Source: Lunatibacter sp035460985 (GTDB lineage: Bacteria; Bacteroidota; Bacteroidia; Cytophagales; Cyclobacteriaceae). From it: a stretch of DNA of 64,000 nt. The notes below the pieces were generated by a model, which saw only the letters and a program-made list of their open reading frames with translations, did not search any database and was not told the DNA's origin. Location of the stretch: assembly GCA_035460985.1 (NCBI GenBank), contig DATHWC010000305.1, positions 12,121 through 76,120 on the forward strand, given 5' to 3'. Positions 26,828 to 35,848 of this stretch are shown here, piece after piece. Position 1 is the first letter of the stretch; every line of letters begins with the position of its first letter. Both the position numbers and the translations under genes were made by a program.

Positions 26828-27371
26828 GCTTTTTTTCGTTTAATTTAATCATACAAAATACGGAATAATTGATAATGTCCTGGTAATTGGCTAAGATGCC
26901 CTCCGACACCAATGTAACTCCCTCGTTGTCCTCAATTTGCTTGACCCGATAGAGCTTCATAAGAATAATATCCGTGATGGAGGCTACCCGCATCATTCGC
27001 CAAGCTTCGCCATAGTCATGGTTTTTGTCTTCCAACAACTGTTGGGTTTGGGACACCCACGTGTCGTACATTGGCTCCAACTCCTCAAATGCCATCTCTA
27101 GCGGATATTTATCATCAAGTTGAGATTGGATCAGCGCAATTAAACAGTAATTAATAATTCCGATAAATTCTTCCTGAATCGTATCGTCTACTTTTTGGAC
27201 TCCCTTTTCCTGAATGGATCGAATTCGCTGCGCCTTTATAAATATCTGATCCGTGATGGAGGGAAGCCTCAATATCCTCCACGCAGTTCCATAGTCAATC
27301 GTTTTCTTCTTAAATAGTTCTTTACAAAGGGAAATAACTTCTCTATATTCGCTCGTAGTTTGCGTTTTCAA
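26820..27371 (-). CDS. DUF1599 (MazG-like helical) protein
   Basis: 183 aa made of two repeats of one unit: KKKTIDYGTAWRILRLPSITDQ and DKNHDYGEAWRMMRVASITD are clearly homologous. The helical DYGxAWR pattern is typical of DUF1599 and may reflect an all-alpha NTP-pyrophosphohydrolase-like fold; the catalytic role is unproven. TTG at 27371 is the only workable start, because an upstream in-frame stop lies 9 nt away and no ATG occurs before the conserved region. Its start is only 15 bp from the divergent folP start. Confidence 0.82.
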   Translation of the reverse strand: MKTQTTSEYREVISLCKELFKKKTIDYGTAWRILRLPSITDQIFIKAQRIRSIQEKGVQKVDDTIQEEFIGIINYCLIALIQSQLDDKYPLEMAFEELEPMYDTWVSQTQQLLEDKNHDYGEAWRMMRVASITDIILMKLYRVKQIEDNEGVTLVSEGILANYQDIINYSVFCMIKLNEKKHA

Positions 27372-27386
27372 GGGGATTTTTCATTA

Positions 27387-28271
27387 ATGGTAACCAAAGA
27401 TCAATTCAATAGTAGCTTCGAAGATAATTTATTTCCGGTAAAAAAAACACTTCACATCAAAGGAAAGCTTCATTACTTTGCCGAGCCTTGGATTATGGGG
27501 ATCATTAATATTACCCCGGATTCCTTTTTTTCAGCAAGCAGGTCCTTGGGCAAAAAAGAGGAAACCTTAAAAAAAGCAGGTAAAATGCTTGAAGACGGGG
27601 CCTCCATCTTGGACATTGGCGGATACAGTAGTCGCCCGAATGCGATTCATATTTCAATTGAAGAAGAACTTAAGCGGGTAATTCCCGTTATTAGATCTAT
27701 AAAGGAAGTGTATCCGCAAGCAATTGTTTCGATCGATACATTTAGGCACGAAGTGGCGGAAAAAGCAGTGTGGGCAGGTGCTGATATTGTTAACGACATC
27801 TCTGGAGGCCAGTTGGATAAACGTATGATTCCTGTAGTGGGTAAACTGGCAGTTCCTTTTATTTGCATGCATATGCGCGGAAACCCGGGCAATATGCAAG
27901 ATTTTACAATCTATGATAACCTTGAAAAAGAAATAGTTGATTATTTTTCAATTAAAATGAAGGAATGCCGTGAAGCTGGCATAAAAGATGTTATATTGGA
28001 TTTGGGATTCGGTTTTGCCAAAACACTTGATCAAAACTATCAATTATTGAAGAATTTGAATCATTTCAGCCTTATCGGTGTCCCAATTTTGGTTGGCATT
28101 TCAAGGAAGTCTATGATTTATAAATATCTGGGAGGTGGGCCGTTGGAAGCCCTCAATGGAACTACAGCCTTGAATATGGCGGCATTGATAGGAGGTGCCG
28201 AGATTCTAAGAGTACATGATGTAAAAGAAGCTAAAGAAACGATAGATCTATTTAAAAAAATTTACCATTGA
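27387..28271 (+). CDS. folP: Dihydropteroate synthase
   Basis: 294 aa from the ATG at 27387, preceded by AAGGGGATTTTTCATTA. Condenses p-aminobenzoate with dihydropterin pyrophosphate in folate synthesis. TIM-barrel motifs: GIINITPDSFF, DGASILDIGGYSSRP, SIDTF, DISGG, CMHMRGNP, LDLGFGFAK, GISRKS and the closing RVHDV. A TTG at 27360 would extend it into the divergent DUF1599 gene and is less likely. Its stop overlaps the cdaA start (TTGA). Confidence 0.96.
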   Translation: MVTKDQFNSSFEDNLFPVKKTLHIKGKLHYFAEPWIMGIINITPDSFFSASRSLGKKEETLKKAGKMLEDGASILDIGGYSSRPNAIHISIEEELKRVIPVIRSIKEVYPQAIVSIDTFRHEVAEKAVWAGADIVNDISGGQLDKRMIPVVGKLAVPFICMHMRGNPGNMQDFTIYDNLEKEIVDYFSIKMKECREAGIKDVILDLGFGFAKTLDQNYQLLKNLNHFSLIGVPILVGISRKSMIYKYLGGGPLEALNGTTALNMAALIGGAEILRVHDVKEAKETIDLFKKIYH

Positions 28272-29134
28272 GTTTACTATTCCAAATTGGTTTTTTAGAG
28301 GTTTCCATTGTCAATCTCATTGACATTGCCTTGGTAAGTGTGCTTATTTACCAAGTGTACAAACTAATGAGAGGAAGTGTCGCCATTAAAATTTTTCTTG
28401 GCTTCCTTTCCATCTACCTGGTTTACTTAGTCGTTAATGCGGCGAAAATGGAACTGTTGACCATTATTCTAGGCCAGTTTATGGGTGTAGGTGTACTGGC
28501 AGCCATTATATTATTTCAACAGGAAATTCGGAAATTTCTGCTTATAGTTGGGAAATCATCCATTTTTTCCAATGAGAATCTTTGGCAGGAATTGTTGTTT
28601 TGGAGAAAGCGGGAAAGTGGTGCGTTTAATGTAACTCCAATCATAGAAGCCTGTAAGTCGCTATCTGGAAGCAGTACAGGTGCACTTATTGTTTTATCCA
28701 GCAATTCTGAACTCAAGTTTTATGCGGAAAGCGGGGATTTAATTGATGCCATCGTTTCCAAAAGACTTCTGATATCTATTTTCAACAAATACAGTCCTCT
28801 TCATGATGGAGGAGTCATCATTCATAATGGACGGGTGAAAGCCGCAAGATGTATCCTGCCGGTCACAGAACGGGACGTGCCAGCTCAGTTTGGTCTCCGT
28901 CACAGGGCTGCAATCGGCATGTCAGAAGCTACCGACACACTGGTTTTGATCGTGTCGGAGGAAACAGGGCAAGTCTCCCTATCCAAAAACGGAAAGATTT
29001 TACATAATTTATCTTTTCAGGAAGTCCGTGAGATCATAAACGGTTACCTGACAGGGGAGGACCTTGACGATAAATTTTCAGAAGTAAATAAGTATGAACG
29101 TATGAAATCCCTGAATAAAATCACCGAGGTTTGA
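28268..29134 (+). CDS. cdaA: Diadenylate cyclase CdaA
   Basis: 288 aa membrane enzyme making c-di-AMP from two ATP. Three N-terminal membrane helices (about 10-30, 37-57, 62-82), then the DAC domain with LHDGGVIIHNGRV (usual motif DGA; here DGG) and FGLRHRAAIG (RHR motif). The start is TTG at 28268, overlapping the folP stop by 4 nt, so translation is probably coupled. No CdaR or GlmM gene is adjacent, unlike in Firmicutes. c-di-AMP usually controls potassium and osmolyte transport. Confidence 0.93.
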   Translation: MSLLFQIGFLEVSIVNLIDIALVSVLIYQVYKLMRGSVAIKIFLGFLSIYLVYLVVNAAKMELLTIILGQFMGVGVLAAIILFQQEIRKFLLIVGKSSIFSNENLWQELLFWRKRESGAFNVTPIIEACKSLSGSSTGALIVLSSNSELKFYAESGDLIDAIVSKRLLISIFNKYSPLHDGGVIIHNGRVKAARCILPVTERDVPAQFGLRHRAAIGMSEATDTLVLIVSEETGQVSLSKNGKILHNLSFQEVREIINGYLTGEDLDDKFSEVNKYERMKSLNKITEV

Positions 29135-29186
29135 TTGCATGACCAAATCTCACCGAGAAACTATGCTTTTTCTGCCTGATATTCTC

Positions 29187-30383
29187 TTAGCCGATAACTC
29201 CTAATTCTTTGCCAACAGTTGAAAATGCCTCGATGGCTTTATCTAACTGATTTTTGTCATGAGCTGCGGAAAGTTGAACACGGATTCTAGCTTGTCCCTT
29301 TGGTACTACCGGATAATAAAACCCAATGACATAAATCCCCATTTCCAGAAGCCTCTCCGCCATCCTTTGGGACAGAGATGCATCATAAAGCATAATCGGA
29401 ACTATGGCATGAGTCCCTTCCTTGATGTCAAAACCAACCTCAGTCATTCTCTTTCTGAAATACAGGGTATTTTCCTCCAATTTATCACGCAAGTCAGTAG
29501 AAGCCGAAAGCAGGTCAAAAACTGCAATTGAAGCTCCGGTAATGGAAGGAGCTAAGGTATTTGAAAATAGATATGGCCTTGACCGCTGGCGCAACAGGTC
29601 AATAATTTCCTTTCGGCCTGAGGTAAACCCGCCTGAAGCTCCTCCAAGAGCTTTACCAAGGGTGCCAGTGATAATGTCCATCTTTCCCATAACACCCTTT
29701 AATTCATGTACACCCCTTCCGGTTTTACCAACAAAACCTGTAGCATGACATTCATCAGACATGACTAATGCGCCATATTTATCTCCCAACGCCACTATTT
29801 TGTCCAATTGAGCAATGGTCCCATCCATGGAAAACACACCATCCGTAACAATAATTATATTCTTCGCCCCTTTGGTATTTGCTTCTTTTAGATGTTTTTC
29901 CAAGTCTTCCATGTCATTGTGTTGGTACCTAAAACGCATTGCTTTACATAGGCGTACGCCATCTATGATGGATGCGTGATTAAGCGCATCTGAGATAATG
30001 GCATCCTCGGGGCCTAACAATGGCTCGAATACGCCCCCGTTTGCGTCAAAAGCAGCTGCATACAAGATCGTATCCTCAGTGCCCAAAAAGTCTGAAATTT
30101 TCCTCTCCAAAATTTTATGTATATCCTGTGTACCACAGATAAACCGGACTGAAGACATACCGAATCCATGCGTGTCAATGGCTGCTTTTGCAGCCTCAAT
30201 TACTCTGGGATGACTGGAAAGTCCTAAGTAGTTGTTGGCGCAAAAATTCAACACCTGCTGCCCATTTGCCAAGATGATTTCAGCTCCCTGGGGAGAAGCA
30301 ATTATCCGCTCTTCTTTATATAATCCAGCCTCTTTGATACTAGCCAGTTCTTTTTCTAGGAATGGTTGAAACTTGTCGTACAT
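29187..30383 (-). CDS. kbl: Glycine C-acetyltransferase (2-amino-3-ketobutyrate CoA ligase)
   Basis: 398 aa PLP enzyme of the alpha-oxoamine synthase family. It cleaves 2-amino-3-ketobutyrate with CoA to glycine and acetyl-CoA. Visible: NFCANNYLGLSSHP, the HASIIDG loop, DECHATG (PLP-binding Asp and His), and GTLGKALGG with the Schiff-base Lys. The ATG at 30383 is preferred over the TTG 9 nt upstream. Divergent from the threonine-dehydrogenase-like gene, and together they form the two-step threonine-to-glycine route. Confidence 0.94.
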   Translation of the reverse strand: MYDKFQPFLEKELASIKEAGLYKEERIIASPQGAEIILANGQQVLNFCANNYLGLSSHPRVIEAAKAAIDTHGFGMSSVRFICGTQDIHKILERKISDFLGTEDTILYAAAFDANGGVFEPLLGPEDAIISDALNHASIIDGVRLCKAMRFRYQHNDMEDLEKHLKEANTKGAKNIIIVTDGVFSMDGTIAQLDKIVALGDKYGALVMSDECHATGFVGKTGRGVHELKGVMGKMDIITGTLGKALGGASGGFTSGRKEIIDLLRQRSRPYLFSNTLAPSITGASIAVFDLLSASTDLRDKLEENTLYFRKRMTEVGFDIKEGTHAIVPIMLYDASLSQRMAERLLEMGIYVIGFYYPVVPKGQARIRVQLSAAHDKNQLDKAIEAFSTVGKELGVIG

Positions 30384-30451
30384 GAATTGCAATATTGGGG
30401 AAAATAATTTTTAAGTTTTAAACATCCTGAACGGTACACCGATGAAATCAG

Positions 30452-30459
30452 TACATTTG
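30452..30459 (+). promoter_or_regulatory. -7 element for the tdh-like gene
   Basis: TACATTTG, a perfect TAnnTTTG match about 73 nt before the ATG at 30532, in the 148-bp divergent spacer with kbl. Confidence 0.35.
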
Positions 30460-30531
30460 TAGACCTTCAGAAAACCAAAGATAACGAATTTCTCCCAAGG
30501 GCTCTATGAAGTCCTAGAGAAGAAAAGATGA

Positions 30532-31506
30532 ATGAATATGGAAAAACTCCTCGTAACTGGGGCCGGAGGGCAACTAGGAACTGAATTGACGGAAGCACTT
30601 GTAGATCTCTATGGAGGAGAGTCTGTAATTGCCACGGATATCAACCCTGATGCCAAGTCCCTTTTTGAAAGGTGCGCATTTCAGCCCTTAGATGTCATGG
30701 ACAGTGAAGCTCTGAACAAGATAATAAAAGCCAAAAAGATCACCCAAGTCTATCATTTAGCGGCAATCCTCTCTGCAACGGGCGAGAAAAAACCACTCCT
30801 TGCGTGGCAACTGAATATGGACAGCCTTTTGCATATTTTAGAAATCGCCAAAACAAACAAACTAAACAAAATTTATTGGCCTTCATCTATTGCCGTTTTT
30901 GGCCCAAATTCACCAAAGAAAAACACCCCTCAGTTTTGTGTCAAAGAACCCCAAACCGTTTACGGTATTTCCAAACAGGCAGGGGAAAGGTGGTGTGAGT
31001 ATTATTTCAACAAATATGGGGTCGATGTTAGAAGCCTGCGATACCCCGGGCTCATCGGCTACCAATCACTTCCCGGAGGGGGCACCACGGATTATGCCGT
31101 TGAGATTTATCACAAAGCGCTTGCGGACGAACCATACACTTGCTTTCTGAACGCGGATACCTTTCTGCCCATGATGTATATGCCTGATGCAATTCGGGCA
31201 ACTATAGAGCTTATGGAGGCTCCAAGAGAAAAAATATCAATTAGGTCAAGCTATAATCTGGCAGGCTTAAGCATCAGCCCTGCGCAAATCTATCAAAGCA
31301 TACTTCCCCATTTTCCGGAATTTAGGATAGACTACAAGCCAGATTTTAGGCAGGAAATAGCCAATGGGTGGCCACAAAGCATAGATGATCGGTATGCGCA
31401 AGAAGACTGGGGATGGGTGCCCGCTTTTGATTTGGAAAAAATGACAGCGGAAATGCTCAGACATCTCCCACATTTTCTAAAAAAAGCCCAAGGGCCTGAA
31501 AGCTAA
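30532..31506 (+). CDS. L-threonine 3-dehydrogenase of the epimerase-like (SDR) type
   Basis: 324 aa extended SDR. NAD-binding GAGGQLGTEL at the N-terminus, YHLAAILSATGEKKP, the catalytic Ser in WPSSIAVFG and Tyr-x3-Lys in YGISKQAGE, and the substrate-region YPGLIGYQSLPGGGTTDYAV typical of the UDP-galactose-epimerase-like threonine dehydrogenases. It oxidises L-threonine to 2-amino-3-ketobutyrate, the substrate of Kbl, which is encoded divergently 148 bp away. The identification rests on the motif set plus this pairing. A second ATG 6 nt downstream is also possible. Confidence 0.88.
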   Translation: MNMEKLLVTGAGGQLGTELTEALVDLYGGESVIATDINPDAKSLFERCAFQPLDVMDSEALNKIIKAKKITQVYHLAAILSATGEKKPLLAWQLNMDSLLHILEIAKTNKLNKIYWPSSIAVFGPNSPKKNTPQFCVKEPQTVYGISKQAGERWCEYYFNKYGVDVRSLRYPGLIGYQSLPGGGTTDYAVEIYHKALADEPYTCFLNADTFLPMMYMPDAIRATIELMEAPREKISIRSSYNLAGLSISPAQIYQSILPHFPEFRIDYKPDFRQEIANGWPQSIDDRYAQEDWGWVPAFDLEKMTAEMLRHLPHFLKKAQGPES

Positions 31507-31565
31507 TGCCCGTTTCTTGTAAAGAAGCCTTAAATTGACTAATTTAACAGTCAAATTAAAAGGTA

Positions 31566-34310
31566 ATGCTTAAAAGATCCCTGATATATGGCGTTTCCGC
31601 TATTGTAGTTCTAGTCGCTTTATATACCCAGTTCTATAGCCAACCGGCCATAGATTTCAGTTCGGACGTAAAACCGATACTCAACAAACACTGCATCTCG
31701 TGTCATGGAGGCGTCAAGAAAAATGCCGGATTCAGTCTGCTTTTTGAAGAAGAAGCTTTTGCCTCCACAGAATCGGGCGTTCCGGCGATCTTTCCGGGCG
31801 ATGTCAAATCCAGCAGCTTTATCCAACGCCTGCATGAGAAAGACCCGGAGCTTAGGATGCCCTATAACAAGCCTGCGCTGAGTAAGGAAGAAATTGATAT
31901 ACTTACAAACTGGGTACAGCAAGGTGCTCCATGGGGAAAACATTGGGCCTATCTACCTATTCAGAAAACCGACGTACCTAAACCAACCTTATGGGCAAGT
32001 CCAACCAAAGATTCGGAAACCAATTTTATTCGCAACGAGATCGATTATTTTGTCTCTGACAAACTCAAAAAGCAAGGGCTATCTTCCTCACCTGAGGCGG
32101 ATAAAATGACACTGTTGAGACGTCTCTCCTTGGATATTACCGGTCTCCCGCCAAGTGAAGAATTGGCTGATCAGTGGAAAAAAGGTCAGATTCCATACGA
32201 AAACCTGATAGATGAGTTTCTGTCCAACGAAACTTTCGGTGAAAAATGGGCCTCTTGGTGGTTGGATTTAGCCAGATATTCGGATACCAAAGGGTACGAA
32301 AGAGATGTAAGCCGGGAAATTTGGGCTTACAGAGATTGGGTGATCAGATCACTGAATAACAACATGCCATTTGACCAGTTTACTATCGAACAACTGGCGG
32401 GGGATCTATTGCCAAATCCCACGTTGGACCAATTGACAGCTACTGCCTTTCACCGCAACACGATGAACAATGACGAGGGCGGTACAGAAGACGAAGAGTT
32501 TCGGGTCGCCGCCGTCATGGACCGTATCAATACGACCTTTGAGGTCTGGCAAAGTACCACAATCGCCTGTGTACAATGTCACAGCCATCCGTACGATCCT
32601 TTTCAGCACGAAGATTATTTCCAATTAATGGCTTTTTTCAACAATACCCGGGATGAGGACACCCATGCGGAGGAGCCAAAACTAAAGTTTTATAAAGAGG
32701 AGGACGATGAAACTATTGCAGATATAAAAGCATGGGTAGGGACACACGGGAGTAAAGAAGCTGTCAGGGACGCAGAAAACTTCTTGTTGTATCAGGAACC
32801 TAAATACCATGCCCATGACTGTGAGGATTTTGTAAATGGAGAACTGATCGACACGAAGTGGTTGGGGCTTTGGGATGATGGATCCTGTTATCTCCGAGAT
32901 GTTTACACCGGTGGCTCAAGCCAATTGTATCTGAACTATTGGACGGGTAATGAAGGCAGTAAAATGACCATACGCCTTGGCGGACCGGATGGAGAAATCC
33001 TCAGTCAATTTATCCTACCGAAAACAAATGGGAGGATAATCCACAAAGTACCTTTCAAACCCGTGGATGGAATGGTTGATCTATATCTGCATATGGAAAA
33101 CAAAAATCTTGGAAAGCAACAATCAACTAGCACGATTAATTGGTTTGCATTTGTAGATCCGCTCCCCGGAAAGGAAGAACCCCATTATAAGGACATTGAT
33201 GAGGCATTTTCGAAGTTGTTAAATACTTCTACCCCTACTGTCCCGATTATGATTGAAAACCCTGACTATATGCGGAGAGAAACGAAGGTGTTTGAAAGGG
33301 GAAATTGGCTTATGCTGGGCGAATCTGTGAAAACGAATGTTCCCCAACAATTGAATACATGGAAAGAGGAATGGCCGGAAAACAGGCTGGGTTTGGCCTA
33401 TTGGCTAACTGACCCCTCTAATCCCCTAACTGCCCGAACAATTGTAAACCGGGTATGGGCACAGCTCTTCGGGAGAGGCTTGGTTGCTACCCTAGAAGAC
33501 ATGGGTACCCAATCCGAAGAACCGAGCCATAGGGAACTCATAGATTGGCTTGCATGGAGACTGATTCATGCCCACGAATGGCAACTTAAGGGACTGATAA
33601 AAGATATTGTACTCTCTGGGACTTATCGCCAACGCTCAATTAGCTCTCCCGAACTTCATGAGAAAGATCCCCAAAACAAATGGTACGCACGAGGACCTAG
33701 ATTTAGAATGAGTGCGGAGCAAATCAGAGACCAGTCCTTGGCGGTTTCCGGGCTTCTTAGCTCACGCATGTATGGGAAAGGCGTGATGCCTCCACAGCCA
33801 GACAACGTTTGGCAAACCGTATATAACGGGGAAAGCTGGAGCCCAAGCACAGGGGAAGACAGGTATCGCAGGGCGGTCTATACCTTTTTAAAACGGACAA
33901 GTCCCTACCCTTCGTTTATATCCTTTGACGGAGGCAGCAGGGAAGTATGTACCATTAACCGAACTGTCACCAACACTCCCCTGCAGGCATTAGTGACCTT
34001 AAATGACCCGGTATACCTCGAAGCGGCCTTCCATTTCGCCACTGCCATGAATGATGCATACCCAAATGATCCCCAAAAAGCGATCCAATATGGGTACGAA
34101 AAAGCTTTATACATACCCATCCCGCCAGCTAAATTGGAAGCTCTCCAAGAGCTTTTTCAATATGCAGAAGAGGGATTCATATCAAACAGCGACGACATGG
34201 AAGATTTCCTGAGTTTTTCTGAGGACACGGAAAAAAGCCCAACATTGGCTGCTTTGATGGTAGTGGCCAACGCGATCCTAAATTTAGATGAGTTCTTAAC
34301 CAAGTCTTGA
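31566..34310 (+). CDS. Planctomycete-type cytochrome protein (PSCyt1-PSCyt2-PSD1: DUF1549/DUF1553)
   Basis: 914 aa, exported, with an N-terminal hydrophobic segment (about 5-22). A cytochrome c-like PSCyt1 domain follows, with CISCHGG at about 43-49, then PSCyt2/DUF1549 (LLRRLSLDITGLPPSEELA; WASWWLDLARYSDTKGYE; a second CxxCH, CVQCHSHPYDP), a beta-sandwich insert resembling a carbohydrate-binding module (about 400-510) and C-terminal PSD1/DUF1553 (ARTIVNRVWAQLFGRGLV; RNTMNNDEGGTEDEEFR occurs earlier). Function is unproven; proposed to take electrons during polysaccharide breakdown. One base separates it from the DUF1501 gene. Confidence 0.9.
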   Translation: MLKRSLIYGVSAIVVLVALYTQFYSQPAIDFSSDVKPILNKHCISCHGGVKKNAGFSLLFEEEAFASTESGVPAIFPGDVKSSSFIQRLHEKDPELRMPYNKPALSKEEIDILTNWVQQGAPWGKHWAYLPIQKTDVPKPTLWASPTKDSETNFIRNEIDYFVSDKLKKQGLSSSPEADKMTLLRRLSLDITGLPPSEELADQWKKGQIPYENLIDEFLSNETFGEKWASWWLDLARYSDTKGYERDVSREIWAYRDWVIRSLNNNMPFDQFTIEQLAGDLLPNPTLDQLTATAFHRNTMNNDEGGTEDEEFRVAAVMDRINTTFEVWQSTTIACVQCHSHPYDPFQHEDYFQLMAFFNNTRDEDTHAEEPKLKFYKEEDDETIADIKAWVGTHGSKEAVRDAENFLLYQEPKYHAHDCEDFVNGELIDTKWLGLWDDGSCYLRDVYTGGSSQLYLNYWTGNEGSKMTIRLGGPDGEILSQFILPKTNGRIIHKVPFKPVDGMVDLYLHMENKNLGKQQSTSTINWFAFVDPLPGKEEPHYKDIDEAFSKLLNTSTPTVPIMIENPDYMRRETKVFERGNWLMLGESVKTNVPQQLNTWKEEWPENRLGLAYWLTDPSNPLTARTIVNRVWAQLFGRGLVATLEDMGTQSEEPSHRELIDWLAWRLIHAHEWQLKGLIKDIVLSGTYRQRSISSPELHEKDPQNKWYARGPRFRMSAEQIRDQSLAVSGLLSSRMYGKGVMPPQPDNVWQTVYNGESWSPSTGEDRYRRAVYTFLKRTSPYPSFISFDGGSREVCTINRTVTNTPLQALVTLNDPVYLEAAFHFATAMNDAYPNDPQKAIQYGYEKALYIPIPPAKLEALQELFQYAEEGFISNSDDMEDFLSFSEDTEKSPTLAALMVVANAILNLDEFLTKS

Positions 34311-34311
34311 C

Positions 34312-35808
34312 ATGAATGATATAGCCAAGTTATTTCTGGAAAAACAACAACGTGAAGTTCAGGCCAAGACAAGGAGACACTTCATGAAGGAATGTGCGGC
34401 AGGACTCGGTGGTCTTGCTTTGGGATCCATGTTTTGGTCCTGTGACGGGTCGGCCCCGAGGTCATTGAATTTATCCGAAAGGGATTTAAACCCCCTTTCT
34501 CCATTATCGCCACACTTCAGTCCCAAAATCCAATCCGTAATCTATTTGCACATGGCAGGGTCTCCATCCCAATTGGAGATGTTTGACTATAAGCCGGAGC
34601 TAGAAAAACTGCACAATCAGGCCTGCCCTCCCTCTTTACTCCAAGGAAGGAAGTTCGCTTTTATTCGTGGAACTCCAAACCTGCTGGGCCCTCAGGCTAA
34701 ATTTGAGCAAGTCGGGGAATCGGGGGCCTGGATTTCTGATTTTTTGCCCAATTTCAAAAAAGTTGCCGATGATGTGGCCTTTTTAAAAGCCGTCCATACC
34801 GACCAATTTAACCACGGGCCCGCTCAGCTTTTTATGCAGACGGGAAGCCCTAGACTTGGAAGGCCTAGCTTGGGTTCTTGGGTCACTTATGGGCTGGGTT
34901 CCGAAAACCAAAACCTACCCGGTTTTGTGGTGTTGACTTCAGGAGGCAAGACCCCGGATGCTGGCAAGTCTGTTTGGGGCAGTGGATTTCTGCCCTCAGT
35001 TTACCAAGGTGTACAGTGCCGATCCAAAGGTGACCCCGTGCTATATTTGGAAGACCCCAAAGGCATGAGCAGGAACCTAAAAAAGAAAACTATTGATATA
35101 ATCAATAAGATCAATCAGGAAGAATTTAATTCGTACGCAGATCCAGAAATCCTTGCCCGCATCAATCAATACGAAATGGCATACCGAATGCAAATAGAAG
35201 TACCGGAAGTTATGGACATCCGGGAAGAACCATCGTATATCCATGACCTATATGGCACTCAGCCTGGGGAGGAATCATTTGCCAACAATTGCCTGCTTGC
35301 GCGAAAACTGGTTGAAAAAGGTGTTCGGTTTGTCCAATTGTACGATTGGGGATGGGATGCACACGGTACGGACAAGAGTACAGCTGTAGACTTGGGCATG
35401 AAAGACAAATGTACTGAAATTGATAAACCCATGACCGCCCTATTGCTCGATCTCAAGCAAAGAGGATTGTTGGATAGCACGCTCGTTGTCTGGGGCGGCG
35501 AGTTTGGCCGTACTCCGATGCAGGAAAACAGGGAGGGTAAAACACAAAGCTTCAAAGGCCGCGACCATCACGTGGATACCTTCACGATGTGGATGGCAGG
35601 AGGCGGTATCCGCAAGGGAGTAACCCACGGTCTTACCGACGAAATAGGGTTTTCCGGTATTGAAGGTAGAGTTTCCGTACACGATATACATGCTACTATA
35701 TTACATTTGATGGGATTTGATCATGAAAAGTTCACATTTGATTTTCAGGGACGGCCATTTCGGCTTACCGACGTCGAAGGTGAACTGATTCGTCCCATAC
35801 TTGCCTAA
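34312..35808 (+). CDS. DUF1501 (alkaline-phosphatase-fold) Tat-exported protein
   Basis: 498 aa. A twin-arginine signal is visible after a short cytoplasmic lead (KTRRHFMKECAAGLGG, about 20-35); the segment ends in MFWSCDG, so lipidation at that Cys is possible. The DUF1501 domain follows with IYLHMAGSPSQLEMFDYKP, QLYDWGWDAHGT, VVWGGEFGRTPM and GRDHHVDTFTMW, the metal-site-like residues of the sulfatase/phosphatase fold. Constant partner of PSD1 proteins; enzymatic activity has not been shown for this family as far as I know. Confidence 0.9.
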   Translation: MNDIAKLFLEKQQREVQAKTRRHFMKECAAGLGGLALGSMFWSCDGSAPRSLNLSERDLNPLSPLSPHFSPKIQSVIYLHMAGSPSQLEMFDYKPELEKLHNQACPPSLLQGRKFAFIRGTPNLLGPQAKFEQVGESGAWISDFLPNFKKVADDVAFLKAVHTDQFNHGPAQLFMQTGSPRLGRPSLGSWVTYGLGSENQNLPGFVVLTSGGKTPDAGKSVWGSGFLPSVYQGVQCRSKGDPVLYLEDPKGMSRNLKKKTIDIINKINQEEFNSYADPEILARINQYEMAYRMQIEVPEVMDIREEPSYIHDLYGTQPGEESFANNCLLARKLVEKGVRFVQLYDWGWDAHGTDKSTAVDLGMKDKCTEIDKPMTALLLDLKQRGLLDSTLVVWGGEFGRTPMQENREGKTQSFKGRDHHVDTFTMWMAGGGIRKGVTHGLTDEIGFSGIEGRVSVHDIHATILHLMGFDHEKFTFDFQGRPFRLTDVEGELIRPILA

Positions 35809-35848
35809 TTCAATCCGTTTCTTCCCAATAATAGCTTACCTTTACTAC

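Noticed and set aside
29134..29187. Terminator between convergent cdaA and kbl
   Set aside because: A weak stem (GAGGTTTG with CAAATCTC, one G-T pair) without a T-run; not strong enough to list.
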